Positions 26,820-36,573 of a stretch of DNA of 64,000 nt are shown one piece after another. A program made the translations under genes and the position numbers. The notes under the pieces were generated by a model. That model saw only the letters and a list, made by a program, of their open reading frames with translations, ran no database searches and was not told the origin of the DNA. Source of the stretch: GCA-2725625 sp964574215 (GTDB lineage: Bacteria; Pseudomonadota; Alphaproteobacteria; Rhodospirillales; UBA2165); contig CAZNLR010000018.1 in the NCBI GenBank assembly GCA_964574215.1, forward strand, positions 1 to 64,000. The letters run 5' to 3'. Within the stretch, counting starts at the first letter, position 1. Every line of letters starts with the position of its first letter.

Positions 26820-28883
26820 TTGACTTCCGATCAGCAGGATAAACTCAGAAAGGGAATGGCACTCCACGAAGCCGGTGATCTGCGCGGCGCGGCCGATATT
26901 TACCGCGAGATTTTGACCGACGAGCCAGATAGTCCCGAAACCCTCCATCTATTGGGCGCCGTCCTCAGCGATGGCGGCGTCTTTGATCAATCGATTCCGC
27001 TATTCGAAAAGGCCCTGGCGGTTGGCGGTCCCAATTCAAGCGTACTGTTCAATTACGGCGTCGCACTGAGGGCGCTAGACCGCCTGACGCAAGCGGCCCG
27101 CGCATTCCGGCATGCGGCGGAAGCCAGTCCGGGCCGCGCCGATTGCTGGCACAATCTGGGTGAAGCCTACCGGCAATTGGGGCGGCTGACTGACGCCGCC
27201 GACAGTCTGGAAAAGGCCATAGAAGCCGATCCCGGTTATGAACCTGCCTGGTTTAATTTGGGTAATACGCTGCTTGATCTGGGGCGCAGCGGCGATGCCG
27301 CCGGGGCTTTTGAAAAAGCTGTTGCGCTGAATGCTGAAAATGTCGAAGCGCAAAACAATTTAGGAATTGCCTTGCGGCAGGCTGGGCAAACGGAACAAGC
27401 GCTAGCGGTTTTCCGCAGGGCTCTTGAAATCGATCCGGCCAACTCGGCGGTTTACAATAATCTGGGAATTGCTTTGCAGAAGCAGGACAGACTGGAAGAA
27501 GCCGTTGCCGCCTTTACCGGCGCCATCACGGCGGCGCCGGGTAACGCCGAAGCCAATTGCAACCTCGGCAAACTGTATCAGGGCCAGGAGAAATACGAAC
27601 AGGCCGCCATTTGTTACCGGAGTGCCTTGGCCGGAGGGATTCTCAATGTGGATGCGGTTATCGGCTACGCCCATTGCCGTCAGCGCCAAGGCCGGTACGA
27701 GGAAGCGCTGGAAAATCTGAACCGGATGATTAGCGCGGAACCCGATAATTTACGTGCCGTCATCGCCCGCGCCAACATTCTTCGCGATCAAGGCCACTTT
27801 GATAAGGCCTTGGCGGAATTTGACAGGGTCCTTTCTACGGTCCCCGACAATCCAGCGGCACTCACAGACAAGGCTCTGACGCTGCAGCATCGAGGTGATT
27901 GCCGTCAGGCTGTTGATACCTATCGGGCGGCGTTGAAATTCGATCCCGACAACGAACAAATTCATTCAAATCTAGCCCAGGCTTTTCTTTTGTCGGATCA
28001 ATACGAGGAGGGCTGGGAAGCCTTTGAACACCGTCTTGAGACGGCAAAAATGTCAGCCCATCAAGACACTTTGCCGGGCGAACGCTGGCGTGGTGAAAGC
28101 ATCGCCGGCAAGAGGTTGCTTGTTTGGTGTGAGCAGGGGCTGGGCGACATCATCCAATTTGTCCGCTATCTGCCGCTCGTCACCGCGCTCGGCGTCGAAG
28201 TCAAGTTAGTCTGTCCGGCAAGGATGGTTCGATTACTGAAGACAATGGATGCGGATGTTAAAGTCCTCTCCAATAATGAAGATCTGCCAGAGGCCGATAT
28301 GAACGCCCCCTTGATGAGCCTGCCCTATCTTCTGGGCACTCCCGATATTCCCGCACCGGTTTCGTATCTCTATCCTGATCCGGCATTGGCCGATGACTGG
28401 CGGCGACGGTTGTCCGGCGAGGGGATGAATATCGGCATCGCCTGGCAGGGCAACCCCAGCTATCAGGCCGACCGGTCCCGCTCCGTTCCGTTGGCCGAAT
28501 TGGAGCCGCTGTTGAATTTTGAGAAGGCCCAATTCTACGGGCTGCAAAAAGGGACGGGCGCGGATCAAATCGCCTCCTTGCCGAACAGAAACCGGATAGT
28601 CGACCTTGGGGGCGAACTGGATATCGATGCGGCGTTTGTCGATACCGCCGCCGTCATGGCGGGCCTCGACCTGATCATCTCCAGCGATACGGCGATCCCC
28701 CATCTGGCCGGTGCAATCGGCTGTCCGGTCTGGCTGTTGACGTCCTATGCGCCAGACTGGCGATGGGGGTTGGGAAGGACAGATTGCCCCTGGTATCCAT
28801 CCATGCGCCTGTTCCGGCAGGCGGCGCCGGGCGATTGGGCCGGCGTAGTGGTGGAAGTCCTGGCGGCTCTAAAGGAGCTTTAG
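26820..28883 (+). CDS. TPR protein with C-terminal GT9-like glycosyltransferase domain
   Basis: The chain has 687 residues. Residues 1-400 are about ten to eleven tandem tetratricopeptide repeats (for example AWFNLGNTLLDLGRSGDAA). From about residue 410 a GT-B fold resembling family 9 (heptosyltransferase-like) follows: GKRLLVWCEQGLGDIIQFVRYLP, then GIAWQGNPSYQADRSRS, and ISSDTAIPHLAGAIGCPVW near the nucleotide-sugar site. Such fusions glycosylate proteins, often flagellin, or act in polysaccharide assembly. The first possible start is TTG at 26820 with a ggggcgga stretch before it. The stop overlaps the convergent EamA gene by four bases. Confidence 0.85.
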   Translation: MTSDQQDKLRKGMALHEAGDLRGAADIYREILTDEPDSPETLHLLGAVLSDGGVFDQSIPLFEKALAVGGPNSSVLFNYGVALRALDRLTQAARAFRHAAEASPGRADCWHNLGEAYRQLGRLTDAADSLEKAIEADPGYEPAWFNLGNTLLDLGRSGDAAGAFEKAVALNAENVEAQNNLGIALRQAGQTEQALAVFRRALEIDPANSAVYNNLGIALQKQDRLEEAVAAFTGAITAAPGNAEANCNLGKLYQGQEKYEQAAICYRSALAGGILNVDAVIGYAHCRQRQGRYEEALENLNRMISAEPDNLRAVIARANILRDQGHFDKALAEFDRVLSTVPDNPAALTDKALTLQHRGDCRQAVDTYRAALKFDPDNEQIHSNLAQAFLLSDQYEEGWEAFEHRLETAKMSAHQDTLPGERWRGESIAGKRLLVWCEQGLGDIIQFVRYLPLVTALGVEVKLVCPARMVRLLKTMDADVKVLSNNEDLPEADMNAPLMSLPYLLGTPDIPAPVSYLYPDPALADDWRRRLSGEGMNIGIAWQGNPSYQADRSRSVPLAELEPLLNFEKAQFYGLQKGTGADQIASLPNRNRIVDLGGELDIDAAFVDTAAVMAGLDLIISSDTAIPHLAGAIGCPVWLLTSYAPDWRWGLGRTDCPWYPSMRLFRQAAPGDWAGVVVEVLAALKEL

Positions 28884-29815
28884 GTGCCGGGGTCGCGGTG
28901 ACCCTTTACCATCAGCAAAATTCCCGAACACACGAAAACGGCGCCGAAGATATGATAGGCGAACAACTGCTCGTCCAGGAATATGATCGCCATGACGGCG
29001 CCGAAAACGGGCAGAAGATTGACGAATATGCCCGACCGGTTGACCCCTACCACCCGATTGGCGGCATTCCATAAATAAACCGGTATCAACGAGGTCAGCA
29101 CCGAAAGGAACAGTAACGCCGCAGCGGTTTTCCAACTGAACGGCACGGGCATGTAGATCAGTGATTCGGCGATATAAAACGGCAACACCTGAAGACTGCC
29201 GAATACGCAGACCGAATACAGAACAGTTGTGAGGCCGATGCCTCGCGGCAACTGCTGTAACGTGGTGGCGTAAAAAGCATATCCAAATACGGCGACGCCG
29301 AATATCAGATCGCCCTTGTTGAACTCTAAACCGGCCAGGACCTGAACATCGGCGCGGGAGATCATGACCAGTAGACCGATGGCCGCTGCGATGATTCCGA
29401 GGGTTTGAATTCTGGTCAAATTGATCTTAAGCACCAGCCAGGCCGCCAATGCGGTTGTCATCGGCTGCGTTGCGTTGACCAGCGACGCATTGGTGGCAGT
29501 GGTAAAATTCACGGCGACCAGGGAAATGGTGCTGGCCCCGATCATAAAAAATCCCATTGCCGCCAGCTGTTTCCAGGACTTCGCGATCAATGGCAATTCG
29601 GACTTAAGCTTGGGCGCGACAAAGGGGGTCAAGCAGATGGCGACGATGGTCCAGCGCCAAAAAGACGCGCCCACCGGCGGGATCGTTTCATGGATGCCTC
29701 TTCCGACCACGAGGCCGCTCGCCCAGCCCAGCACCGTCGTCACCAGAAAAACGTAAGCGACGGCGGGTCCGATGGTAAAGGGGCCAATTTTCTGCGGGGA
29801 TAATCTTTCTGGCAT
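28880..29815 (-). CDS. EamA/DMT-superfamily transporter
   Basis: A 311-residue membrane protein with ten predicted helices arranged as two EamA repeats; the second ends with VFGAVMAIIFLDEQLFAYHIFGAVFVCSGI, the family signature. DMT proteins move metabolites, amino acids or nucleotide sugars across the inner membrane. It lies eight bases downstream of the TPR-glycosyltransferase on the same strand, so it is likely co-transcribed with it and could serve the same glycan pathway; substrate unknown. Confidence 0.85.
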   Translation of the reverse strand: MPERLSPQKIGPFTIGPAVAYVFLVTTVLGWASGLVVGRGIHETIPPVGASFWRWTIVAICLTPFVAPKLKSELPLIAKSWKQLAAMGFFMIGASTISLVAVNFTTATNASLVNATQPMTTALAAWLVLKINLTRIQTLGIIAAAIGLLVMISRADVQVLAGLEFNKGDLIFGVAVFGYAFYATTLQQLPRGIGLTTVLYSVCVFGSLQVLPFYIAESLIYMPVPFSWKTAAALLFLSVLTSLIPVYLWNAANRVVGVNRSGIFVNLLPVFGAVMAIIFLDEQLFAYHIFGAVFVCSGILLMVKGHRDPGT

Positions 29816-29823
29816 GGTGGCCT

Positions 29824-31947
29824 TTAATGGCCCAAGGATTCCAACGCTTCAAGGAAAAAGCGCTCGTGCTCGGTGATCGCCCGTTTGTCGTCGAAAATCA
29901 ACGGACCTGCCTCTATTATTCGTTTTTCCGTTGCGGCGCGTTTGTCTGGATCAGTGCCGAGGGAAACAGCGATTGACACAAAGTCCTTTTCATCTTTGGC
30001 GATGAGGTCCTCGATTTCCATCTGGCGGTAAAAGCCCAGCGTCAATCTGGATTTAACGTAAGGCCCGGGCAGGGTGACGACGGCCTTGCCGATTGCGTAG
30101 CTCTCCAGGCTGGTGTTGCCGCCGCAAAAATGCGGCGTGTCCAAAATAACATCTGCCATATTCAGAAGTTGAAAAAAATCCTCTTCGCTAAGGCGGGGCA
30201 GGAACCGAATACGCGAACTGTCATCGCCCATGCTCTCGGCGAATCGCGACGACAATCGGCTGTTCCATTTTTCTTCCTGTCCCTCGATCAGGACTATTTC
30301 TCCTTGGGGATCGGTTTTTAAAATGGCGGCCAGCATAGCGTCGAACTCGGGATGAATTTTGAACAGGCTTTGGGCGCAGACATAAAGATTTGCATGTTCC
30401 GGCAGGCCCAGATCGGAACGGGACTTCCATTGTTTTGGCAGATTTGGTCTCCGGTAACTGGAAGTGATGTAGGGAAATCGCATCAGTTTCTCGCCGTAGT
30501 ATGCGTCGGCCTTGCCGGTCTCGAACAACTGGCTGGAGATAAAATAGTCCATGTTGGGAATTCCCGTTGTAACCGGATGGCCCCAGGTCACGCACTGTAC
30601 CGGCGCCAGCCGGGAGAAGGCCAGGAAATAACTCAACGGCTCCATGCCGATATCCAGGTAATAGAGAATATCCAGCTCCGACCCGGCGACGGCATCCCGC
30701 GTAGCGGCAAGACTTGGCGACGGGAAAAGCAGGTGATCCGTGGTGGCCGCAATCTCGTCAATAATGGGGTCCGTCCCCTTTTTGTCCGGGCCGGGACAAA
30801 ATACGAAGCTCTCGAATTTGGACCGGTCCAATTGCGTGATCAGGCCGCGGTTGAGCTTGCCGATGGTGTGTTTGCCGAGATGGACCGACAGGAAGCCGAC
30901 GCGGATTTTGCCGTCGCGCCGCCCGCTGCCTTTTCCGCAATGGTCCGCCGTAAATGACAGGTCGGGGCAGGCTTTCAGATAAGCTTGGGCCAAATTCTCC
31001 TGGATGTCCCGGTCGTTCAGACCGTGATAGGCGGGCAGAAAACTGGTCATACCGATTTCCGTCACCGGGTCTTCCAGTTTGAGGTCCAATTGGGCCAATT
31101 CACCAATTTTGTCTACCAGGCGTTGACGCGCCCGATCCATTTCCTCTTCGGAGCCGGGAATGACGGGCAGCGCCAGGGCATCGATGAACTGGAGGGCGGC
31201 GTTGCAGGGGTCGCTCACCAGCGCCTTACCCAGGAGCGCCAGCGCCGCCTGATATTCGCCCTGGGGCAGGAGCGCCCGCGCCATGTTACCCATGACGTCG
31301 GCGCTGTTCGGCGCAAGACCGTTGGCTTTTTCGAAACAGATGAGCGCCTCTTCCGACCGTTTCAATTTCTGCAGAACATTGCCCAGATTGTTCAACGCCT
31401 CGATATCGTTGGGATCGATTTCAAGGGCTTGGGTGAGCGGTTCCTCCGCCTCGGCCGGAAGGCCCAAATCCAACAGGCAAACTCCTAGATTGTTCAGCGC
31501 CTGTAAATGGTTGGGATCGATCGCCAGAATGCTTCTGTACGGGACCTCAGCTTCCTTTAGTTGCCCCAGCGCCTGTAGCACCACGGCCAGATAGAACAGG
31601 GTGTCGGGGTCGCTGGGTGATCGTTCGGCGGCAATTTGGAGCACCTCTTCGGCTTCCTCCAGCCGCTTTAATTTCCAGAGGATCAAACCCAGATTGTAAT
31701 GGGCACCGAATAGATCGGGTTTGGTTGCAATGGCTCGCCGGATTAAATCGACGGCTTCTGCCGATTGACCCTTACCGTGAAGGATTTGTCCCAGCAGATG
31801 CAGGGCGTCGGGATTTTCCACACCGCCGTCTACAACACGGCGGTAAATCTCTTCGGCCTCGTTCAATCGCCCAGCGCGGTGATGATCGACGGCGGCGCGG
31901 ACAAGGCTTTCCGGAGAAGAGCCAGTATTGTTCGGTGACGAATTCAT
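29824..31947 (-). CDS. TPR protein with SPINDLY/OGT-like glycosyltransferase domain
   Basis: A 707-residue chain. Residues about 10-230 are TPR repeats (ALNNLGNVLQKLKRSEEAL). The C-terminal half is related to family 41 O-GlcNAc transferases: KHTIGKLNRGLI, a GPDKKGTDP linker, APVQCVTWGHPVTTG, and the donor-site-like DTPHFCGGNTSLESYAIGKAVVTLPG. OGT-like enzymes put a single sugar on Ser/Thr of proteins. Within the gene, at 30758-30783, the DNA carries a copy of the intergenic palindrome found at 14371; it is translated in frame as KKGTDPII. The gene opens on the other side of a short gap from a divergent methyltransferase gene. Confidence 0.88.
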   Translation of the reverse strand: MNSSPNNTGSSPESLVRAAVDHHRAGRLNEAEEIYRRVVDGGVENPDALHLLGQILHGKGQSAEAVDLIRRAIATKPDLFGAHYNLGLILWKLKRLEEAEEVLQIAAERSPSDPDTLFYLAVVLQALGQLKEAEVPYRSILAIDPNHLQALNNLGVCLLDLGLPAEAEEPLTQALEIDPNDIEALNNLGNVLQKLKRSEEALICFEKANGLAPNSADVMGNMARALLPQGEYQAALALLGKALVSDPCNAALQFIDALALPVIPGSEEEMDRARQRLVDKIGELAQLDLKLEDPVTEIGMTSFLPAYHGLNDRDIQENLAQAYLKACPDLSFTADHCGKGSGRRDGKIRVGFLSVHLGKHTIGKLNRGLITQLDRSKFESFVFCPGPDKKGTDPIIDEIAATTDHLLFPSPSLAATRDAVAGSELDILYYLDIGMEPLSYFLAFSRLAPVQCVTWGHPVTTGIPNMDYFISSQLFETGKADAYYGEKLMRFPYITSSYRRPNLPKQWKSRSDLGLPEHANLYVCAQSLFKIHPEFDAMLAAILKTDPQGEIVLIEGQEEKWNSRLSSRFAESMGDDSSRIRFLPRLSEEDFFQLLNMADVILDTPHFCGGNTSLESYAIGKAVVTLPGPYVKSRLTLGFYRQMEIEDLIAKDEKDFVSIAVSLGTDPDKRAATEKRIIEAGPLIFDDKRAITEHERFFLEALESLGH
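30758..30783. repeat. Copy of the palindromic repeat inside a coding region
   Basis: aataatggggtccgtcccc plus a T-run matches the rsmD-mutL intergenic element at 14371-14396 at about 24 of 26 positions. Here it lies inside the OGT-like gene, on the opposite strand, and keeps the reading frame. Confidence 0.65.
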
Positions 31948-32021
31948 TTTAGACCCCTAGCATATTTGCCAGGTGGAGGCGATAATGTCCGGACCGTACC
32001 ATTGAAGAAAAAGAAACCGTC

Positions 32022-32693
32022 ATGCCAGAAACTTTATACAGCGAACTCAATAATATCATCCACCAAGGTTCGCCCTACCGGGATTTCGACGTCAACGGTT
32101 ACCAATTGGATTTGAGAGGCTGGGGCTTCGAGAGTCCGGTATTCGAAATCCTGATTGAGGAAGTGCGGCCCAAAGTCGTCATCGAAGTCGGCACCTGGAA
32201 CGGCAGTTCGGCCATAAAAATGGCAAAACATATCAAGGAAAATATCGGTGATGCGACGATGATTTGCGTCGATACCTGGCTCGGCTCGCCCGAGCACAGG
32301 ATCGATGAGGATTACCGGGAATCCCTGAAGCTGACCCATGGCTTTCCCAATATCTACTACCAGTTTCTGGCCAACGTGGTGTTAAGCGGCGTTGAAGATT
32401 GTATCGTTCCGCTGCCGCAGGCCTCCGCTGCCGCCTGCCGTTGGCTGATGCAAATGGGATTGGGCCAGATGGGCGGTCAAGTCGATTTGATCTATGTCGA
32501 CGCCGACCACACCGCCGAAGCCGTTTATACGGATATCAGCGGCTTTTGGGAATTGCTGTCGCCCAACGGCGTCATGTTCGGCGACGATTATTGCGACTCC
32601 TGGCCCGGCGTCATTCAAGCCGTCGACCTTTTCGCCGAAAAGGTCGGCGCACCACCGCAGGTTCTGAAAGAAAAATGGATTTTGCGGAAATGA
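32022..32693 (+). CDS. Class I SAM-dependent methyltransferase
   Basis: A 223-residue protein with the SAM-binding motif VVIEVGTWNGSSAIKMA (near residue 55), an acidic second-strand end ICVDTW, and a metal-dependent-type segment DLIYVDADHTAEAVYTDISGFWELL with GDDYCDSWPG after it. This is the pattern of small O-methyltransferases of the Methyltransf_24 group, often in sugar and polysaccharide clusters. It is followed after six bases by a GT61 glycosyltransferase gene and is probably co-transcribed with it; a sugar or glycan hydroxyl is a reasonable acceptor, by inference. Confidence 0.82.
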   Translation: MPETLYSELNNIIHQGSPYRDFDVNGYQLDLRGWGFESPVFEILIEEVRPKVVIEVGTWNGSSAIKMAKHIKENIGDATMICVDTWLGSPEHRIDEDYRESLKLTHGFPNIYYQFLANVVLSGVEDCIVPLPQASAAACRWLMQMGLGQMGGQVDLIYVDADHTAEAVYTDISGFWELLSPNGVMFGDDYCDSWPGVIQAVDLFAEKVGAPPQVLKEKWILRK

Positions 32694-32699
32694 GCGGGG

Positions 32700-33836
32700 A
32701 TGGATGATTTGGCCCCGGATCAATTTTCCAGTCTCCAAAATATTTGCGTCCGGGTTGAGAATGCCGAAGATTTGTTCAGGTCTGAGCCTGAAAACACGAA
32801 TCTTGACGTATACGAGAGCGAACAATTTGTTTGCTCGGATCCGATAAATCTGGCGGGTCACGACCACGCTGACTTATTTACCGGTTCGCCGGTTATTCAC
32901 CGCTACGACCTTATCCATGGCGCAGGCCCGGTCGGGCTGGCTTCTCTTTCTCATATACTTTTGGCGACACCCCATGGATTTATGTTTTCTCCCGACGGTT
33001 CGCCCTATGCCGAGAGCTATCACAATGACGAAATGGCGGGCATCCCCTACAAGGAAGTCAGAGAATTGGCGGAGCGGCTTTTAGCAGACGGGGGCAGCTA
33101 TCGGCGGACCGAGGAACCGGCAATCCTGCTCATGGGGCCATGGTCCTGGAATTATCATCACTGGCTCTTGGAAGACCTGCCGCGTTTGTGGGTTCTGGAT
33201 GAATTTTCCCAATTGACGGACTGCCCGCTGATCGTGCCGGGCGACATGTCGTCGTTTCAGATGGATTCCTTGAAGGCTTTGGGCATAGACCAGAATCGAC
33301 TACGATATTTCGATGGGTCGGCGTGGCGTTTTGACCGGCTTTATGCGCCCACGTTCCTGGCTCCCGGTGGCCATTCCCGCCGCCAGATCGATTGGCTCCG
33401 CGAAAAACTGTTTTCCGGTTTCGGCCTGACGCCATCGGAGCAGGGTGACAAGCGACTCTACTTGACCCGGCGCGACGCACCTTCCAAGCGTGTCGTCAAT
33501 GAAGCCGAAATTGAAAAAACGTTGAGCGACTTCGGATTTGAAACCATCGATCCCGGCAAAATGACCTTGCGGCAACAGGTGGAAACTTTCAGCCGGGCGA
33601 AATTTGTCGTCGCGGCCCATGGTGCAACGCTGACGAATTTGGCATTTGCTCCGCCTTCGGCCGGGGTGATCGAATTTCTGCCCGCCAGCTTCGTCAATCG
33701 GGCCAACTGGTATCTCGCCAATGTACAGAATCAAAGTTACGCCTTTTTAATCGGTGAGCCGGTCAGCGAATGGCAGGATTATGGGATCGACGCGGGTGCT
33801 TTGGCCGCCCTGTTGAATAATTTTGGGCTAAGTTGA
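32700..33836 (+). CDS. Glycosyltransferase family 61 (DUF563) protein
   Basis: A 378-residue protein whose C-terminal 250 residues carry the GT61 pattern: WSWNYHHWLLEDLPRLWVL, RLYLTRRDAPSKRVVNE, and VVAAHGATLTNLAFAPP followed by VIEFLP. GT61 enzymes transfer pentoses or hexosamines to glycans or proteins. The first 110 residues are less conserved. It follows the methyltransferase gene by six bases and ends by overlapping the convergent GT2-like gene by nine bases. Confidence 0.87.
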   Translation: MDDLAPDQFSSLQNICVRVENAEDLFRSEPENTNLDVYESEQFVCSDPINLAGHDHADLFTGSPVIHRYDLIHGAGPVGLASLSHILLATPHGFMFSPDGSPYAESYHNDEMAGIPYKEVRELAERLLADGGSYRRTEEPAILLMGPWSWNYHHWLLEDLPRLWVLDEFSQLTDCPLIVPGDMSSFQMDSLKALGIDQNRLRYFDGSAWRFDRLYAPTFLAPGGHSRRQIDWLREKLFSGFGLTPSEQGDKRLYLTRRDAPSKRVVNEAEIEKTLSDFGFETIDPGKMTLRQQVETFSRAKFVVAAHGATLTNLAFAPPSAGVIEFLPASFVNRANWYLANVQNQSYAFLIGEPVSEWQDYGIDAGALAALLNNFGLS

Positions 33837-34562
33837 ATCCATCGCCCCTTTAAGGGCCTCCACATCCGCCAGGAAATAGCGTTCGAACTTGTCGATCACC
33901 GCCCGGTCGCGGGCGTGGCGGGAATCCTCCGGTGAATTGTCGTGATCGGTGGCGTGGCGCTGGTAGGTGGCGTCCATATCAGATTTACCGGTTTTCCAGT
34001 GCCGGTGTTCTACCTGGACATCGTCGATATAGTGATCTCGCCCCACCGCCTTGGCCAGCATCCAAATCCAGGCGTCGGCGAAAAAATGTTCGAAAAAGGG
34101 GAATTGCAGATAGCCGAGGATCTCCACCCAGCGGCGGCTCAGGATCGGAAAGGTACAGAAGTTTCCCGCCTCCCAGCCGTCATTGAACCACATGCAGAAA
34201 ATGCCGTCGGGATAGGTGGCAATCTCCTTATCGAGGCGGCTGTCCCAACCGGCGTCGATATACACCTGATCGTCGTTGGCGGTCATGAAAATATCGGCAT
34301 CGGTCAACGCAACCAGTTTGTCGACGGCGCGGGGCACGCCGATGGCCGGGCCGACGGTTAGGGAAATTGCCATGTCCGGAAAATCTTTTCTGAGGGCTTC
34401 AACGGTTTTTTTGTATTCCGGCAACGTGGGATCGTCATCATCGACGTAAAACAGAAATTCAAGCTGTTCCGGATGGTCAGCGGTTTTAAGCGCGCTGCCG
34501 GCGAATTCCAGCAAACGGTCGGGCCGTTCCCGGGTGGGACAGATGAGGGCGTACGTGTTCAT
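33828..34562 (-). CDS. Glycosyltransferase family 2-like protein
   Basis: A 244-residue GT-A-like protein. It begins TYALICPTRERPDRLLEF, has acidic residues YVDDDDPTLPEY near residue 45 and a second acidic cluster DADIFMTANDDQVY near residue 95 that would hold the metal and nucleotide sugar. QVEHRHWKTGK closes the fold. No membrane segment is seen. ATG 34562 is used; a GTG one codon earlier is possible. It converges on the GT61 gene and diverges from the ABC exporter. Confidence 0.75.
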   Translation of the reverse strand: MNTYALICPTRERPDRLLEFAGSALKTADHPEQLEFLFYVDDDDPTLPEYKKTVEALRKDFPDMAISLTVGPAIGVPRAVDKLVALTDADIFMTANDDQVYIDAGWDSRLDKEIATYPDGIFCMWFNDGWEAGNFCTFPILSRRWVEILGYLQFPFFEHFFADAWIWMLAKAVGRDHYIDDVQVEHRHWKTGKSDMDATYQRHATDHDNSPEDSRHARDRAVIDKFERYFLADVEALKGAMDST

Positions 34563-34674
34563 CACATCTGTATAGCGGATTTTTGTGTCGTTACCAACTC
34601 TGGATTACCTAAGGGAGGTTTGTCTGGACGGGTTGAGTGGGCTAGATTCCTTGAATGATTCTGGGCGGACACAA

Positions 34675-36573
34675 ATGATGCTGAACCATGCTGCCACCCC
34701 GGCCTCTTCTACGGCTGCTGATTCGATTGCGGCTCCAAAAACCGGCATGGACTATAAGGTGCCGACCCTGGATGGAGATTACCGGCGCGGCGCCGGTGCC
34801 CTCCTGCGGATCGCGAAAATGGGGTTCAATTATCCGGTCCGGCTTTCGCTCGCCATTGCCGCCGTCGTGGTGGCGGGATTGTTTCAGCTGTTTATTCCGA
34901 GTTTGATCGGTGAAGCCGTAGATCACGCCACCGGTCTCCTGGCGGGGGCTGCGGCGACCGCCGATAAGGCTGAAGCGGCGCTACTGGCGGCGGCGGCGCT
35001 GTTGATCGGCGTCTCGGTCAGCCGTGGTTTGTTTACCATGCTGCATAACTATCAGGGTGAGGCCATCGGCCAGCACATCGCCTACGAGCTTCGGCTGGCC
35101 TATTTCGAGAAATTGCAGCGCTTGAGCTTCAGCTATCACGACGTAGTGCATTCGGGCGATCTAATGACGCGGGGTATGCTGGATATTGAAGGCATTCGGC
35201 GCTTTATCGAGCACGGCATCATCAGGGTGATATTGCTTTTGATGCTGGTGGGCGGCGGCGCTTACCTCTACATGGGAACCGATATGACCCTGGGACTGCT
35301 GACCCTGAGTTTCGTTCCCTTCGCTTTGTGGCGGGCGGCGGTCTTTCGGACCCAAGTGCGCAAATTGTGGCGAGAACTGCAGGAACGATTGTCCAATCTG
35401 ACCCGCATCATGGAGGAAAATTTGGGCGGTATCCGGGTGGTCCGGGCTTTCTCGGCGCAGCTGTTCGAAATCGAAAAGTTCGACCGGGCGTCCGTCGCCG
35501 CCCTTGAGATCGCCATCAAGCGCGTCATGGTGCGCTACGCCAATACGTCGCTCATGACGTTTTCCTATTTTCTGGCCATGGGGGCAGTGCTCTGGGTGGG
35601 TGGCGGAAAAGTGATCGCCGACGATATAACCATCGGCGAACTAACCAAATTTCTGGCTTTTATGACCATTCTTCAAATGCCCATTCGCCAGAGCGGCATG
35701 ATCATCAACGGCATTGCCCGGGCATCGGTATCGGGCGCCCGGTTGTTCGACATCATCGATTTGGAACCGGCTGTCAAAGACAAATCGAATACAAAGGATT
35801 TGGAGATCACGGAAGGGATCCTCAAATTTGAGAACGTATCATTTTCCTATGACGGCAAATCCGAGGATTTGGCCGAGGAAACGACGGTCAGCGAAATCGA
35901 TTTTCAGGCCAGGCCAGGGGAGACCGTCGGTATCGTCGGGCCGCCCGGCAGCGGCAAGTCAACCATCGCCCATCTGATACCGAGATTTTACGATGTTACC
36001 GGAGGGCGCATTACCATTGACGGCCAGGACATCAGGGACATCACACTCGATTCCCTGCGTCAGGCCGTAGGGATCGTCCAGCAGGACACTTTTCTGTTCA
36101 CGTCTGAAATCGGCGCCAATGTGGCCTATGGCGAACCGTGGGCGGAAACGGAGCGGATCGTCGGCGCCACCGAATCGGCGCAATTGCACAATTACATCGC
36201 CGGTTTGCCTCTCGATTACGACACCATCGTCGGAGAGCGGGGCGTCTCATTGTCGGGCGGTCAGCGGCAGCGGCTCTCCATCGCCCGGAGCGTCATGCTG
36301 ACGCCCCGGATCATGGTGTTCGACGATTCCACCGCCGCCATTGACGCCGCGACCGAACACCGCATCCGGGAGGCGTTGAAGGAATTGACCCGGGAAAGAG
36401 CGACCCTGATCATTTCCCACCGGCTTAGTTCCCTGATGCATGCCGACGAGATTTTATTTTTGGATCAGGGGCGGATCGTCGAACGGGGCAGCCACGGCGA
36501 CCTGATGGCGGCGGGCGGGCGCTACAAATCACTATACGACCTGCAATCAAGTGGAGGCGCGTCCAATGGCTAG
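34675..36573 (+). CDS. ABC exporter half-transporter, degenerate-site subunit
   Basis: A 632-residue chain with a six-helix type IV exporter membrane domain (about residues 50-370) fused to an ATPase domain. Walker A is GPPGSGKST near residue 421, the signature LSGGQ near 525 and Walker B MVFDDST near 546. The residue after the Walker B aspartate is Asp, not the catalytic Glu, so this nucleotide site should be poorly active. The start is uncertain: two adjacent ATGs (34675, 34678) lie behind gggcgg, an upstream GTG at 34585 is less likely. It overlaps the next ABC gene by eight bases, so the two form a heterodimer. Confidence 0.9.
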   Translation: MMLNHAATPASSTAADSIAAPKTGMDYKVPTLDGDYRRGAGALLRIAKMGFNYPVRLSLAIAAVVVAGLFQLFIPSLIGEAVDHATGLLAGAAATADKAEAALLAAAALLIGVSVSRGLFTMLHNYQGEAIGQHIAYELRLAYFEKLQRLSFSYHDVVHSGDLMTRGMLDIEGIRRFIEHGIIRVILLLMLVGGGAYLYMGTDMTLGLLTLSFVPFALWRAAVFRTQVRKLWRELQERLSNLTRIMEENLGGIRVVRAFSAQLFEIEKFDRASVAALEIAIKRVMVRYANTSLMTFSYFLAMGAVLWVGGGKVIADDITIGELTKFLAFMTILQMPIRQSGMIINGIARASVSGARLFDIIDLEPAVKDKSNTKDLEITEGILKFENVSFSYDGKSEDLAEETTVSEIDFQARPGETVGIVGPPGSGKSTIAHLIPRFYDVTGGRITIDGQDIRDITLDSLRQAVGIVQQDTFLFTSEIGANVAYGEPWAETERIVGATESAQLHNYIAGLPLDYDTIVGERGVSLSGGQRQRLSIARSVMLTPRIMVFDDSTAAIDAATEHRIREALKELTRERATLIISHRLSSLMHADEILFLDQGRIVERGSHGDLMAAGGRYKSLYDLQSSGGASNG

